From DAOTXS01 sp034435055 (GTDB lineage: Bacteria > Chloroflexota > Anaerolineae > UBA4142), in contig DAOTXS010000008.1 of the NCBI GenBank assembly GCA_034435055.1, positions 1-64,000 on the forward strand: DNA of 64,000 nt, given 5' to 3'. The notes under the pieces were generated by a model. The model saw only the letters and a list, made by a program, of their open reading frames with translations, was not told the origin of the DNA and did not search any database. Position 1 is the stretch's first letter. The number at the start of each line of letters is the position of its first letter. The position numbers and the translations under genes were made by a program. Of the stretch, positions 48,883 to 57,684 are shown one piece after another.

Positions 48883-50039
48883 ACCACGTCAAACTCGGCA
48901 TCGATATTCTCTTGCAAAATCCGGATCGCTGGCTCAAACATCGGCGCGTCGGGTTGATTACCAACGCGAGTAGCGTTACCGGCGATCTGCGTCCAAACAT
49001 CGATGCGCTTCGCGCCGCCGGCGTGAACCTTGTCGCCTTGTTTGGCCCCGAACACGGTCTTGCGATGGCGGCGGCAGACGCCGAGAAAATTGCTTCCGGC
49101 ATCGACTCACGCACCGGCTTGCCGGTCTATTCACTCTACGGCGACGTTCGCAAACCGACGCGCGAAATGCTCGCCAATGTCGATGTGTTGCTGTACGATC
49201 TCCAAGATGTTGGCGTACGATTCTACACTTTTACCGCGACGCTGGCGCTGGCGCTGGAAGCGTGCGCCGAATTCCGCGTGCCGCTGATCGTACTGGATCG
49301 ACCGAATCCCATCAACGGTAACCTTGTCGAAGGCGCGGTACTCGACCCGGCATTACAATCGTTCGTTGGCCACGGACCATTGCCGATTCGGTATGGAATG
49401 ACGCTGGGTGAACTTGCGCAGTTTTATAATCGCGAGTTGAACATCAACGCGGAATTAGAAATCGTCGCGATGGCGGGCTGGCGGCGCGAGATGTGGTTCG
49501 ATGAAACCGGGTTGAGTTGGACGCCCACCTCGCCCAACATTCCCAATTTCATGACAACGATTGTTTATCCGGGAACGTGTTTTGTGGAAGGCACGAACCT
49601 GTCGGAGGGTCGCGGCACCGGCTTGCCATTTGAAAATATTGGCGCGCCGTGGCTGGACGGACACACGCTCGCAGAAGAACTGAATGCGCGCAATATCAAT
49701 GGCGTCCGTTTTCGCCCAACTTCGTTCACGCCGACGACAAGTAAATTCAGTGGGCAAGTGTGTTGCGGTGTGCAAGTTCATGTCATTGATCGCAATTCGT
49801 TGCACGCGGTAGAGATGGGCTTGCACCTAATCGACGCTTGTCGTAAAATTGCGCCCAAGCATTTCGGGTTTTTGAAATCGAGCTGGGAAGGTCGCCCGCC
49901 GCACTTTGATCTGTTGACCGGCGACAAGAACACGCGCGCCGCGTTAATTGCTGGACAATCGATTGAATCGATCACGCAATCGTGGAATAAAAGTCTTGGC
50001 ACGTTCGACGACAAGCGTCGCCAATATCTAATCTACTAA
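48879..50039 (+). CDS. DUF1343 protein, NamZ-type exo-beta-N-acetylmuramidase (GH171)
   Basis: 386-aa protein of the DUF1343/GH171 family, whose studied member NamZ of Bacillus releases MurNAc from the non-reducing end of peptidoglycan fragments. Family blocks are KHRRVGLITNASSVTGD, LFGPEHG (54-60), DVLLYDLQDVGVRFYTFTA, LDRPNPINGNLVEG and FVEGTNLSEGRGTGLPFE. There is no signal peptide, unlike secreted NamZ, so it is probably cytoplasmic and acts on imported disaccharides or muropeptides. It is translationally coupled to an amino-sugar-type regulator and followed by transporter genes. Activity on MurNAc is inferred from the family. Confidence 0.9.
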   Translation: MNHVKLGIDILLQNPDRWLKHRRVGLITNASSVTGDLRPNIDALRAAGVNLVALFGPEHGLAMAAADAEKIASGIDSRTGLPVYSLYGDVRKPTREMLANVDVLLYDLQDVGVRFYTFTATLALALEACAEFRVPLIVLDRPNPINGNLVEGAVLDPALQSFVGHGPLPIRYGMTLGELAQFYNRELNINAELEIVAMAGWRREMWFDETGLSWTPTSPNIPNFMTTIVYPGTCFVEGTNLSEGRGTGLPFENIGAPWLDGHTLAEELNARNINGVRFRPTSFTPTTSKFSGQVCCGVQVHVIDRNSLHAVEMGLHLIDACRKIAPKHFGFLKSSWEGRPPHFDLLTGDKNTRAALIAGQSIESITQSWNKSLGTFDDKRRQYLIY

Positions 50040-50117
50040 AAGGGGAGGTGATTTCCGCACATCAAAAACAAATGATCGATCAACAAAATCCGCGCCAAAA
50101 ATTCTAGGAGGAGAACG

Positions 50118-51593
50118 ATGAATCGCTTGATTACATTGCTCGCGTTGATTGCGGTTTTAACATTCTTGATCGCGTGCGCCGCGCCAACGCCCGAGCCCAC
50201 AAAAGCGCCGCCACCGCCGGCATCGTCCAGCGTGGCGTCGAGCGTTGCGCCCACCAAGGCGCCCGAACCCACCAAAGCGCCTGAACCGACCAAGCCACCG
50301 GCTTCGTCGAGTGCGGCATCGAGCGTTGCGCCCACCGCCGCAGCGACACCCGTGCGTACCGCAAAGGGCGGCATCCGCAAAAGCACGAGTGGTTACAAAG
50401 GTACTTTGAACTTGTGGGTGCTGGGTTATACACCGGGCAACGCGTTCGCCAATCCGTTTGACAATGCAGTTGCGCAATTTATGGCGGATAATCCGGACAT
50501 CAAAATCGACATCACCGGCTATCCACCAAACGATGAGGGTTTTGCCAAACTGACTGCCGCGCTTCAATCTGGGCAAGGCATCGATCTCTTGCGCATGGCA
50601 TCGGATCGTTTGCCTCAATACGTCGCTGAAGATTTGGTCGAACCCATCGACGCTTATCTGACCGCCGAAGACAAAGCCGACATTCTCCCCAACGTTCTCG
50701 ACGTGACGCGTTTGAAGGACGGCAAGGCATGGTCATGGCCCCTCTGGGTCGTCCCGATGGGGATCTATGTGAACAAGGATGTCTTTGCGGAAGCAAAAGT
50801 CGATCTGCCGCCGCAAAACTGGACCTGGGAGCAGTTCGTCGATGTTGCAAAGAAAACGACGTTCAAGCGCGCGAACGGCGAACAAGTCTACGGCTTTAGT
50901 GGGTTTATCGATCCCGGGGTCGTCAACACTTGGGGGTTGTGGATGAATGAGGACCCAAGCGTGCGCCCCGTGACTAAAGAAGGCAAGTTTGGCTTCAACA
51001 ATCCCGCCGCGTACAAAGCGTTGCAACGCTTTGCCGACCTTGCACTCGTCCACAAAGTAACGCCGCCGGATTTCGGCTCGCAAAAAGACGCAGATGTCAA
51101 GGGTGGTTTCACGAACAAACAGTACGCAATGATCGTGGACGCGACCGGTCCTGCCGCACAGTTTGTTGCCGCCAAAGTCAACTTTGAAATCTATCCGCAC
51201 CCAACCGTCAATGGCAATAAACTTACGGTGGGCGCGGTTGGTTTGATCGGCGTGGCAAAGATCAAAGATAACGCCAAACGTCAAGCCGCGATGGATCTGG
51301 GACGCTACCTGACCAGCAGTGAAGTTCAAGCCGATGTACCGCCCGGCTCGAACGTGCCCACCGGTTTCTACCTCGCGCCCGGCGCACGCAAGTCGGTCAA
51401 GATTGTTGCGCCGCTGGACAAGTTCATCCCGATGTTGCCGGATATGTGGGTTACACCGCTGATGGTGAACTGGGCGCCGCTCACGCGCTTGATTCACCCC
51501 GAGTACCAGAACATCATCTTTGGCAAGATCAAACCGGAAGACGCGATGAAGAAAATCGCGCCGGAAGCCGATCGGTTGATTTCAGGCAAGTAA
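50118..51593 (+). CDS. Sugar ABC transporter substrate-binding lipoprotein (family 1)
   Basis: 491-aa lipoprotein with AGGAGGAGAACG before the ATG. The lipobox Cys20 (FLIAC) is followed by an unusually long Pro/Ala/Ser linker with repeated VAPTKAPEPTKAP units to about residue 90. The mature family-1 (MalE/UgpB-like) binding domain begins GTLNLWVLGYTPGN. It continues with LLRMASDRLPQYVAEDLVEP and PMGIYVNKDVFAEAKVDLPP, then TNKQYAMIVDATGPAAQF. Its genes follow NamZ and precede two matching permeases. The ligand is probably an oligosaccharide, perhaps an amino-sugar disaccharide given the context. Confidence 0.9.
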   Translation: MNRLITLLALIAVLTFLIACAAPTPEPTKAPPPPASSSVASSVAPTKAPEPTKAPEPTKPPASSSAASSVAPTAAATPVRTAKGGIRKSTSGYKGTLNLWVLGYTPGNAFANPFDNAVAQFMADNPDIKIDITGYPPNDEGFAKLTAALQSGQGIDLLRMASDRLPQYVAEDLVEPIDAYLTAEDKADILPNVLDVTRLKDGKAWSWPLWVVPMGIYVNKDVFAEAKVDLPPQNWTWEQFVDVAKKTTFKRANGEQVYGFSGFIDPGVVNTWGLWMNEDPSVRPVTKEGKFGFNNPAAYKALQRFADLALVHKVTPPDFGSQKDADVKGGFTNKQYAMIVDATGPAAQFVAAKVNFEIYPHPTVNGNKLTVGAVGLIGVAKIKDNAKRQAAMDLGRYLTSSEVQADVPPGSNVPTGFYLAPGARKSVKIVAPLDKFIPMLPDMWVTPLMVNWAPLTRLIHPEYQNIIFGKIKPEDAMKKIAPEADRLISGK

Positions 51594-51622
51594 TCGCGTG
51601 AAACGCAATCCGTGATGCACAA

Positions 51623-51664
51623 GGCGTGTTGCGTGTTTCCGATAATCGGGATACGCAACACGCC
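51623..51664. repeat. Palindrome between binding protein and permease
   Basis: GGCGTGTTGCGT (51623-51634) and ACGCAACACGCC (51653-51664) pair perfectly, with further CGTG/CACG pairing outside. It occupies the 103-base gap between the sugar-binding protein and its first permease, a frequent site for mRNA-stabilising hairpins. Confidence 0.7.
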
Positions 51665-51696
51665 ACACGGAATATGCTGTTCGCGCCAGGAGGGCT

Positions 51697-52593
51697 ATGA
51701 CCGCAATCCGCGAGTTCTTTCGCAAATACGGTTGGAGTTATCTCTTCATTCTTCCAAGTATGACCACCTTTTTCGTGTTCGTCTTGTTCCCGGTGGTGTG
51801 GTCGTTCATCATTTCCTTTCAAAAGTACAGTCTCGCCCGCGGCGGGACGTGGATGGATCCGCTGTACGCTAATTACGTCCAGGCATTCACAATGCTTCAG
51901 GGAATTTTCGTTACCGCGATTCGCAATACAGTTGTGTACACGATGTTCACTGTAACTACCAATATTTTCGTTGGACTGATTCTGGCAAGCTTAATCCAGC
52001 CACTCAGTCATCGCCTCCGCACCTTCTTTCGTGCGGCGTACTATTTGCCCGCCGTCACCAGCGCCATCATCGTCGGTATGACTTGGGCGTACATCTTCAA
52101 TGGGCAATGGGGTTTTGCCAATTATCTATTACGCTTGGTCGGAATCGCGCCATTGCGGTGGCTCTCCGATCCCGACATTGCGCTGGCAAGTGTAACGTTA
52201 TCGGCGATGCTGACGATTCCTGCAACCGCGGTTGTGCTGTACAGTGCGGCGATGGGTAGCATCCCAACCGAATTCTACGAGGCGGCGGAACTTGACGGGG
52301 CAACTGGTTTTCACAAATGGTGGCACATCACTGTGCCGCTTATCAAATCCACAACCCTGTATCTCGTCGTGCTGTACACCATCGCCAGTTTCGAAGTCTT
52401 CGAGCGGATTTACATCATGGTGCCAAGCGGGGTCGGCAATTCAACACAGACGATTGTCACACAGATTTATAACAATGGCTTTAAAGACTTTAATTTCGGC
52501 GTCGCTTCGGCGCAGGCGTTTGTGTTGTTCTTGATTATCGCAGTGATCGCTGTGTTCCAATTCCGATTTTTGCGAACCGACGTGGAGTATTGA
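51697..52593 (+). CDS. Sugar ABC transporter permease (MalF/UgpA-like)
   Basis: 298-aa membrane protein with six predicted helices and CCAGGAGGGCT before the ATG. The EAA loop reads EAAELDGATGFHKWWHITVPL, typical of the CUT1 family. It ends FRFLRTDVEY, and the partner permease starts 1 base later. With 50118-51593 and 52595-53422 it forms an importer that lacks its own ATPase. As in many CUT1 systems a shared MsmX-like ATPase elsewhere is likely. Confidence 0.93.
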   Translation: MTAIREFFRKYGWSYLFILPSMTTFFVFVLFPVVWSFIISFQKYSLARGGTWMDPLYANYVQAFTMLQGIFVTAIRNTVVYTMFTVTTNIFVGLILASLIQPLSHRLRTFFRAAYYLPAVTSAIIVGMTWAYIFNGQWGFANYLLRLVGIAPLRWLSDPDIALASVTLSAMLTIPATAVVLYSAAMGSIPTEFYEAAELDGATGFHKWWHITVPLIKSTTLYLVVLYTIASFEVFERIYIMVPSGVGNSTQTIVTQIYNNGFKDFNFGVASAQAFVLFLIIAVIAVFQFRFLRTDVEY

Positions 52594-52594
52594 G

Positions 52595-53422
52595 ATGTCA
52601 AAACGACTCAACACCGGCACCGCGCTCATCTGGTTCACCCTCATTTTTACCGCCATCATCGCACTCTTTCCGATGTACTGGCTGTTTGCGAACGCCTTCA
52701 CGCCGATCACCTCCATCCCGCCGCTCACGCCGATTCTGGTGCCGGCGTTCAAGCTCGACAACTTTGAACGCTTGCTCGTCAACAACAAGTTCTACTTGAG
52801 TTGGATGATCAATAGTTTAATTGTCGGTTTGGTTGTAACCGCGTGGCACATTGTTTTCGACACGCTGGCGGGTTATGCATTTGCCAAGAAAAACTTTCCA
52901 CTACGCAACTTGCTCTTTTGGCTGATCCTCAGCACGATGATGATTCCAATTCACGTTACTTTTATGCCGCTGTACATCATCAACCGCCAATTGGGGTTGA
53001 TCGATTCGCTGTGGGCACTGGTCCTGCCCGGCACGGCGAACGCGTTCGGCATTTTCTTGATGCGCCAATACATCCAGACTTTGCCCTCAGAATTGGAAGA
53101 CGCGGCGCGGATTGACGGCTGTAGTGAAATTGGCGTGTTTCGGAACGTGATTATGCCGCTCTCGATGCCAGCCGTTGCCGCACTTGCAATCTTCACCTTC
53201 GTCCGCAGTTGGAATGACTTTCTTTGGCCCGTCATCGCGCTGAACAAACCACAGAATTACACTCTTACCGTCGGCGTCGCCAATATGCAAGGTGAATTTA
53301 TGACCGACTGGGGAATTATTTTCTCCGGCGGCGCACTCGCCGCGTTGCCGATGGTGATCTTCTTCCTGATCTTTCAGAAATATTTCCTTGAAGGCGTGCG
53401 GATGGGCGCGCTTAAAGGATGA
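52595..53422 (+). CDS. Sugar ABC transporter permease (MalG/UgpE-like)
   Basis: 275-aa membrane protein with six predicted helices. The EAA loop reads EDAARIDGCSEIGVFRNVIMPLS, and the C-terminal helices contain FVRSWNDFLWPVIAL. It closes the three-gene CUT1 importer. A palindromic repeat begins within its last codon region and separates it from the following dehydrogenase gene. Confidence 0.93.
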   Translation: MSKRLNTGTALIWFTLIFTAIIALFPMYWLFANAFTPITSIPPLTPILVPAFKLDNFERLLVNNKFYLSWMINSLIVGLVVTAWHIVFDTLAGYAFAKKNFPLRNLLFWLILSTMMIPIHVTFMPLYIINRQLGLIDSLWALVLPGTANAFGIFLMRQYIQTLPSELEDAARIDGCSEIGVFRNVIMPLSMPAVAALAIFTFVRSWNDFLWPVIALNKPQNYTLTVGVANMQGEFMTDWGIIFSGGALAALPMVIFFLIFQKYFLEGVRMGALKG

Positions 53423-53480
53423 CCGAGGACAAACGACCGATGACTGATCACGATCGGTCTTTTGTCTTCCGTCCTCGGTC
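53421..53480. repeat. Palindromic intergenic element (GACCGAGGAC type)
   Basis: GACCGAGGAC (53421-53430) pairs perfectly with GTCCTCGGTC (53471-53480), with inner CGACCGAT/ATCGGTC pairing. It starts on the last base pair of the permease stop codon and fills the gap before the next ribosome site. Confidence 0.75.
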
Positions 53481-53503
53481 TTACAAAACACACTGGAGTG
53501 AAA

Positions 53504-54529
53504 ATGACAATCAACGTAGCCGTCATCGGCGCCGGTATTCTCGGCGCACGCCACGCGCGCGTATTCTACGAGCAACCGGACGCCCACCTCGCCGCGATTG
53601 TCGATGTCAACTCGGCGCGCGCCGACATCGCACAGAAATTGGGGGCAAAATTTTATCAAGACATCGACACGATGCTCAACTCCGAAAATATCGATGCGGT
53701 TGCTGTCGCGACGCCGGATCATTTGCATCGTGAGCCAGTCCTCGCCGCGCTCAACGCCGGCAAACACGTCTTTTTCGAAAAGCCCCTTGCCACCTCCCTC
53801 AATGACGCGCGCGCAATCACAAACGCCGCCACGCAATCGAATTGCGTCGTGATGGTCAACTACAGCCAGCGTTTCGTCACCGATCATTTGTGGATCAAGC
53901 AAGTTATCGATACCGGTTTGATGGGCAGACCGCAAATAGTCATCTCCGTCAAATTCGACACGATCTTTGTGCCGACCGGAATGATTCGCGGTTGGTCAGC
54001 GCAAACTTCGCCGATCTATTTCATGTCGAGCCACGATCTCGATTTGACGTACTGGTTTCTTGGCAAAAAACCAACCCAGGTTTTCGCGCACGAAACGCGC
54101 GGCACACTCGACGCGCAAGGTATCCCGGTTCACGATGGCTTGAATGCGCTGATTCAATTTGAAGGCGGTGTCACAACCAATTTCCATTCGTCGTGGATTC
54201 ATCCCAACACGTACCCCAAAATCGCGGATGGTTATTTGCAAATCATCGGGAGCGACGGCGCGGTGATGTACAACAATCGCACGCGCTCCGCCGAGTTGTT
54301 CAATAGCAAAGGTGGACAGAAAATCGATTTCACCGGACCACACACCGCAGACGAAGTCGGCGGCAAAATCACCGGCGCGTTCACTGAAGCAGTGCGGCAT
54401 TTTATCGCGTGCGTGAACGAAAAGCGCGAACCAACCACCTCGCCGCAAAAAACGCTGATCGTCACAGAAACACAAGCGGCGGTGATCGAGTCGCTGCGAA
54501 CAGGAAAACCGGTAAACATTGGAGGATGA
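53504..54529 (+). CDS. Gfo/Idh/MocA-family NAD(P)-dependent oxidoreductase
   Basis: 341-aa protein from ATG 53504 with CTGGAGTGAAA upstream. The Rossmann domain has VAVIGAGILGARHARVFY, and EKPLATSLNDA contains the catalytic Lys. The substrate domain has the conserved MSSHDLDLTYWFLG, with the family His in SSHD. Close relatives oxidise inositols, glucosides or amino sugars. It sits between a sugar importer and a UroD-like protein and overlaps the latter by 4 bases. This suggests a two-step conversion of the imported sugar. Confidence 0.9.
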   Translation: MTINVAVIGAGILGARHARVFYEQPDAHLAAIVDVNSARADIAQKLGAKFYQDIDTMLNSENIDAVAVATPDHLHREPVLAALNAGKHVFFEKPLATSLNDARAITNAATQSNCVVMVNYSQRFVTDHLWIKQVIDTGLMGRPQIVISVKFDTIFVPTGMIRGWSAQTSPIYFMSSHDLDLTYWFLGKKPTQVFAHETRGTLDAQGIPVHDGLNALIQFEGGVTTNFHSSWIHPNTYPKIADGYLQIIGSDGAVMYNNRTRSAELFNSKGGQKIDFTGPHTADEVGGKITGAFTEAVRHFIACVNEKREPTTSPQKTLIVTETQAAVIESLRTGKPVNIGG

Positions 54530-55704
54530 ATAGCCGCGAACGAATGGCACGCGCGATGCGGCATCAGCCGGTCGATCGTGTGCCGGTGATGTGCCAACTC
54601 GCGCTCGGACATTACTTTCTCAACGTCGATTTACCGCCACATCGCATTTGGTTCACGAGCGAAGGTTTTGCACACGCGCTCGTCACCTTACAAAAACGAT
54701 ACCGGTTCGACGGCATTCTAATCAACATTCCAGGACGCCCGGAAAATATTCTCGACGACATCATCGCGCTTGAACAGACCGACGACGGCGAACGGTTGAC
54801 GTGGCGCAACGGCGATGTTGTTTTCGTTCCCTGGGACGATAATCCTTTGTTGTATCCAGCCCGCTCGCCAGAACGCGCGGATTTCGAAACAATCGACCCT
54901 GACCATCTTGACTCAGTCGATGATTTGCCCGGCTACACTTGGAACACGTACCACGTTCCGTACCTTGCAGAGAAAAAATCGCGTGGCGTCTTGCGCGAAA
55001 TTCCGCCGTACTTTTTTCGGACAATCGATCTGGTCAAGCACGCGGTCGGCGACACGGTTTCGATTCACGGTGAAGTGTTTTCGCCGTTCACACACTATTT
55101 TGAATTACTCGGTTATGAACAAGCATTAACAAGTTTCATCATCGATGCCGCAAAAGCACACGCGCTCCTCGACCGCTTGACCGAAGCATCGATGGCGTGG
55201 GCAGTCGCGCAAGCGCAACGCGGCGTGGATGCGGTGTTGATTTCATCGGCGTTTGCCGGCGGTTCATTCATTTCGCCGCAGATGTACCGCGAATTCGTCG
55301 TTCCGTACGAACGCCGGGTAACCGATGCCGTCAAAGCCATCGGCGTGCCGGTGTACACACACACGTGCGGCAAAATTGGCGACCGCTTGGAATTGATGGC
55401 GGAAACCGGGACGCAAGGCATCGACACGCTTGACCCGCCGCCTTTGGGAAATGTCGAACTCGCAGAAGCCAAACGACGCATCGGTGATCAATTGTTCATC
55501 AAAGGAAATATGAATTCGGTTTCAATTCTTGCGTATGCCACGCGCGAGCAAGTGATTGCAGAAGCGTCGGAACGAATTCACATCGGCGGCGAAAAGGGTG
55601 GATTCATTTTGAGCACCGCGTGTTCCGTTGCGCCGCGCGTGGAACCGTGGAAATTGGAACTGCTCGTGCCGCTGGCTGAAGAAATGGCATCAAGAGGTAA
55701 GTAA
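54526..55704 (+). CDS. Uroporphyrinogen decarboxylase/MtaA-type protein with zinc-thiolate motif
   Basis: 392-aa protein of the UroD-like TIM-barrel superfamily, starting in an ATGA overlap at 54526. The opening MNSRERMARAMRHQPVDRVP is typical of the non-haem branch. His279-x-Cys281 (YTHTCGKIGD) and Cys366 (STACSV) form the H-x-C...C zinc site of corrinoid-linked methyltransferases such as MtaA and CmuA. True UroD lacks this site. No corrinoid protein gene lies nearby. Co-occurrence with a sugar importer and a Gfo/Idh/MocA enzyme suggests action on a modified (for example O-methylated or ether-bearing) sugar. This is inference. Confidence 0.85.
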   Translation: MNSRERMARAMRHQPVDRVPVMCQLALGHYFLNVDLPPHRIWFTSEGFAHALVTLQKRYRFDGILINIPGRPENILDDIIALEQTDDGERLTWRNGDVVFVPWDDNPLLYPARSPERADFETIDPDHLDSVDDLPGYTWNTYHVPYLAEKKSRGVLREIPPYFFRTIDLVKHAVGDTVSIHGEVFSPFTHYFELLGYEQALTSFIIDAAKAHALLDRLTEASMAWAVAQAQRGVDAVLISSAFAGGSFISPQMYREFVVPYERRVTDAVKAIGVPVYTHTCGKIGDRLELMAETGTQGIDTLDPPPLGNVELAEAKRRIGDQLFIKGNMNSVSILAYATREQVIAEASERIHIGGEKGGFILSTACSVAPRVEPWKLELLVPLAEEMASRGK

Positions 55705-56777
55705 TGAGTGTAACCCCCACCACTCGCATCAAGCAATTTGATTTACTCGCGCTCTGGGACAAAGTCACGAACAATTTTTTGTTACGACGTATCGTCAAAG
55801 CGCTATTTACGATCTGGGTCGTCACGACGATTACGTTCTTTGTCATCCGCGCGATGCCCAGCAACCCAGTCGAAATCATGATTCAGGAACTGACTGCCGC
55901 CGGCGTCTCGCCGGACGATGCCAAGAATCAAGCGGCGGCGTTGCTCAATATCGACCTCGACGCGCCGGCGTACGTCCAGTATTTTGATTATCTGGGCAAC
56001 ATCGTACGCGGCGACCTCGGCAACTCGTACAAGTCACGCGGACTCAAAGTCATCGACATTATTGCGATGGTTTTGCCGTGGACGGTTTTCAGTGTCGGCT
56101 TGTCGCTCCTGATTACCTTTACACTTGGCATCGCGCTGGGTGCAATTATGGCGTACAATCGCGATACTTGGATCGATAATATCCTTAGCAACCTCGCCGC
56201 CACACTCGACGCTGTGTCGCCGTACTTGATCGGCTTGCTTGCCATTTTGTTGTTTGGGGTAATTTGGAAAATTGTGCCGATTTCGGAAATGCGCGGCGCG
56301 CTTTCACCCGGCATCCAACCGGAATTCTCGCTGGAATTTTTTGCCGACGTTTTCAATCACGTCAAGATTCTGCTCCTCGTCTACGTCTTGTCGTCGATTG
56401 GGTCGTGGATGCTGATTATGAAGAGCAACACGATTTCCACGCTCGGCGAAGATTACGTAACCGTCGCGCGCGCACGCGGTTTGCCGGATATGCGCATTCT
56501 GACTGCGTACGTCGGTCGCAATGCAACGTTGCCATTATTCACGCGCCTCGCTATCGCGATTGGTTTTGCCGTCGGCGGCTCGGTCTTGCTCGAAAGTTTA
56601 TTCACCTATCGCGGCGTCGGCTATCAACTTGCGCGCGCGATCAGCGAACGTGATTATCCGGTGATGCAAGGTGTCTTTATCGTCATCACATTTGCGGTTG
56701 TCTTTGCCAACTTGATCGCCGATCTGTTGTACGGCTGGCTCGATCCGCGCATTCGCATCGTCGGAGGAGGCAATTGA
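55704..56777 (+). CDS. Peptide ABC transporter permease (DppB/OppB-like)
   Basis: 357-aa membrane protein whose ATG overlaps the previous stop by one base. It has the DppB layout: an N-terminal helix (VKALFTIWVVTTITFFVIRAM) with RAMPSNPVE, then a periplasmic helical part, then five more helices with the EDYVTVARARGLPDMRIL cytoplasmic loop. RGDLGNSY is the typical short motif after the second domain. It is the first of the Opp/Dpp group in this run. Confidence 0.93.
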   Translation: MSVTPTTRIKQFDLLALWDKVTNNFLLRRIVKALFTIWVVTTITFFVIRAMPSNPVEIMIQELTAAGVSPDDAKNQAAALLNIDLDAPAYVQYFDYLGNIVRGDLGNSYKSRGLKVIDIIAMVLPWTVFSVGLSLLITFTLGIALGAIMAYNRDTWIDNILSNLAATLDAVSPYLIGLLAILLFGVIWKIVPISEMRGALSPGIQPEFSLEFFADVFNHVKILLLVYVLSSIGSWMLIMKSNTISTLGEDYVTVARARGLPDMRILTAYVGRNATLPLFTRLAIAIGFAVGGSVLLESLFTYRGVGYQLARAISERDYPVMQGVFIVITFAVVFANLIADLLYGWLDPRIRIVGGGN

Positions 56778-57664
56778 TGCAAGGCATAATCGATTTGCTG
56801 AATCGCACGTGGCGCGAAACGGTCAAGACGATCAAATTGCTCAGCCGCAACAAGATGGGGCTGTTCGGCTTTGTGATGACAGTCATCATCGTACTCCTCT
56901 CGTTCTTCGGTCCGATGCTCTGGCCCCCCGAGCAATCGGCGAATGTTGCGGACATCAATCAAGGAATTTCGGAAAAGCATTGGCTCGGCACCGATTTTCA
57001 AGGGCAAGATAATTTGCGCAAGGTGATCAACGGCGGCAAAGACATTGTGACCGTCGCGTTTCTGACCGGCATCCTCGCCACGTTGTTCGGCGTCATCGTT
57101 GGATCGTTCAGCGCGTTCGTCGGCGGTAACGTCGATAGTATCTTGATGGAACTCGTCAACATCTGGCTGACGATTCCCAAATTTCCACTTCTGGCTGTAA
57201 CCGCTACCGTCGTCAAGCTCAACGACCCGATTACCTTATCCGTCTTGATCGCGTTTCTCGATTGGCCCTCGTTGGCGCGCCAAGTTCGCAGTCAAGTTTT
57301 GTCGCTGAAGAAACGCGATTACATCGAAGCGGCAACAATGCTTGACCTTGGCACACGCAACATCATCTTGAGCGAACTTTTACCCAACATGATGTCGTTC
57401 ATCGTCATTTCGATGATTGGCATTATGACCTTTGCCATTTATCAGCAGACGAGTCTCGTTTTCCTCGGCATCGTACCGTACTCTAGCGCGAACTGGGGCG
57501 TGATGATCAGCGCGGCAGAACGGCGGGGCGTGTTGTTCAATCAACAAGCAATGTGGAGCATTCTTGCACCAATGGGCGCAATCGTTCTGTTCCAACTTGC
57601 GCTTGTTTCGTTCGCGCGCTCGCTGGATGAAGTTTTCAATCCACGACTTCGCACAACGGTTTAG
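56777..57664 (+). CDS. Peptide ABC transporter permease (DppC/OppC-like)
   Basis: 295-aa membrane protein starting at ATG 56777 (TGATG overlap with dppB-like gene), with GGAGGAGGCAATT upstream. An N-terminal helix (LFGFVMTVIIVLLSFFGPML) is followed by HWLGTDFQGQDNLRKVINGG, the DppC signature region, and five further helices. The cytoplasmic loop reads YIEAATMLDLGTRNIILSE. Partner of the preceding permease. Confidence 0.93.
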   Translation: MQGIIDLLNRTWRETVKTIKLLSRNKMGLFGFVMTVIIVLLSFFGPMLWPPEQSANVADINQGISEKHWLGTDFQGQDNLRKVINGGKDIVTVAFLTGILATLFGVIVGSFSAFVGGNVDSILMELVNIWLTIPKFPLLAVTATVVKLNDPITLSVLIAFLDWPSLARQVRSQVLSLKKRDYIEAATMLDLGTRNIILSELLPNMMSFIVISMIGIMTFAIYQQTSLVFLGIVPYSSANWGVMISAAERRGVLFNQQAMWSILAPMGAIVLFQLALVSFARSLDEVFNPRLRTTV

Positions 57665-57684
57665 ACACGACGAAAGTCAGAATT

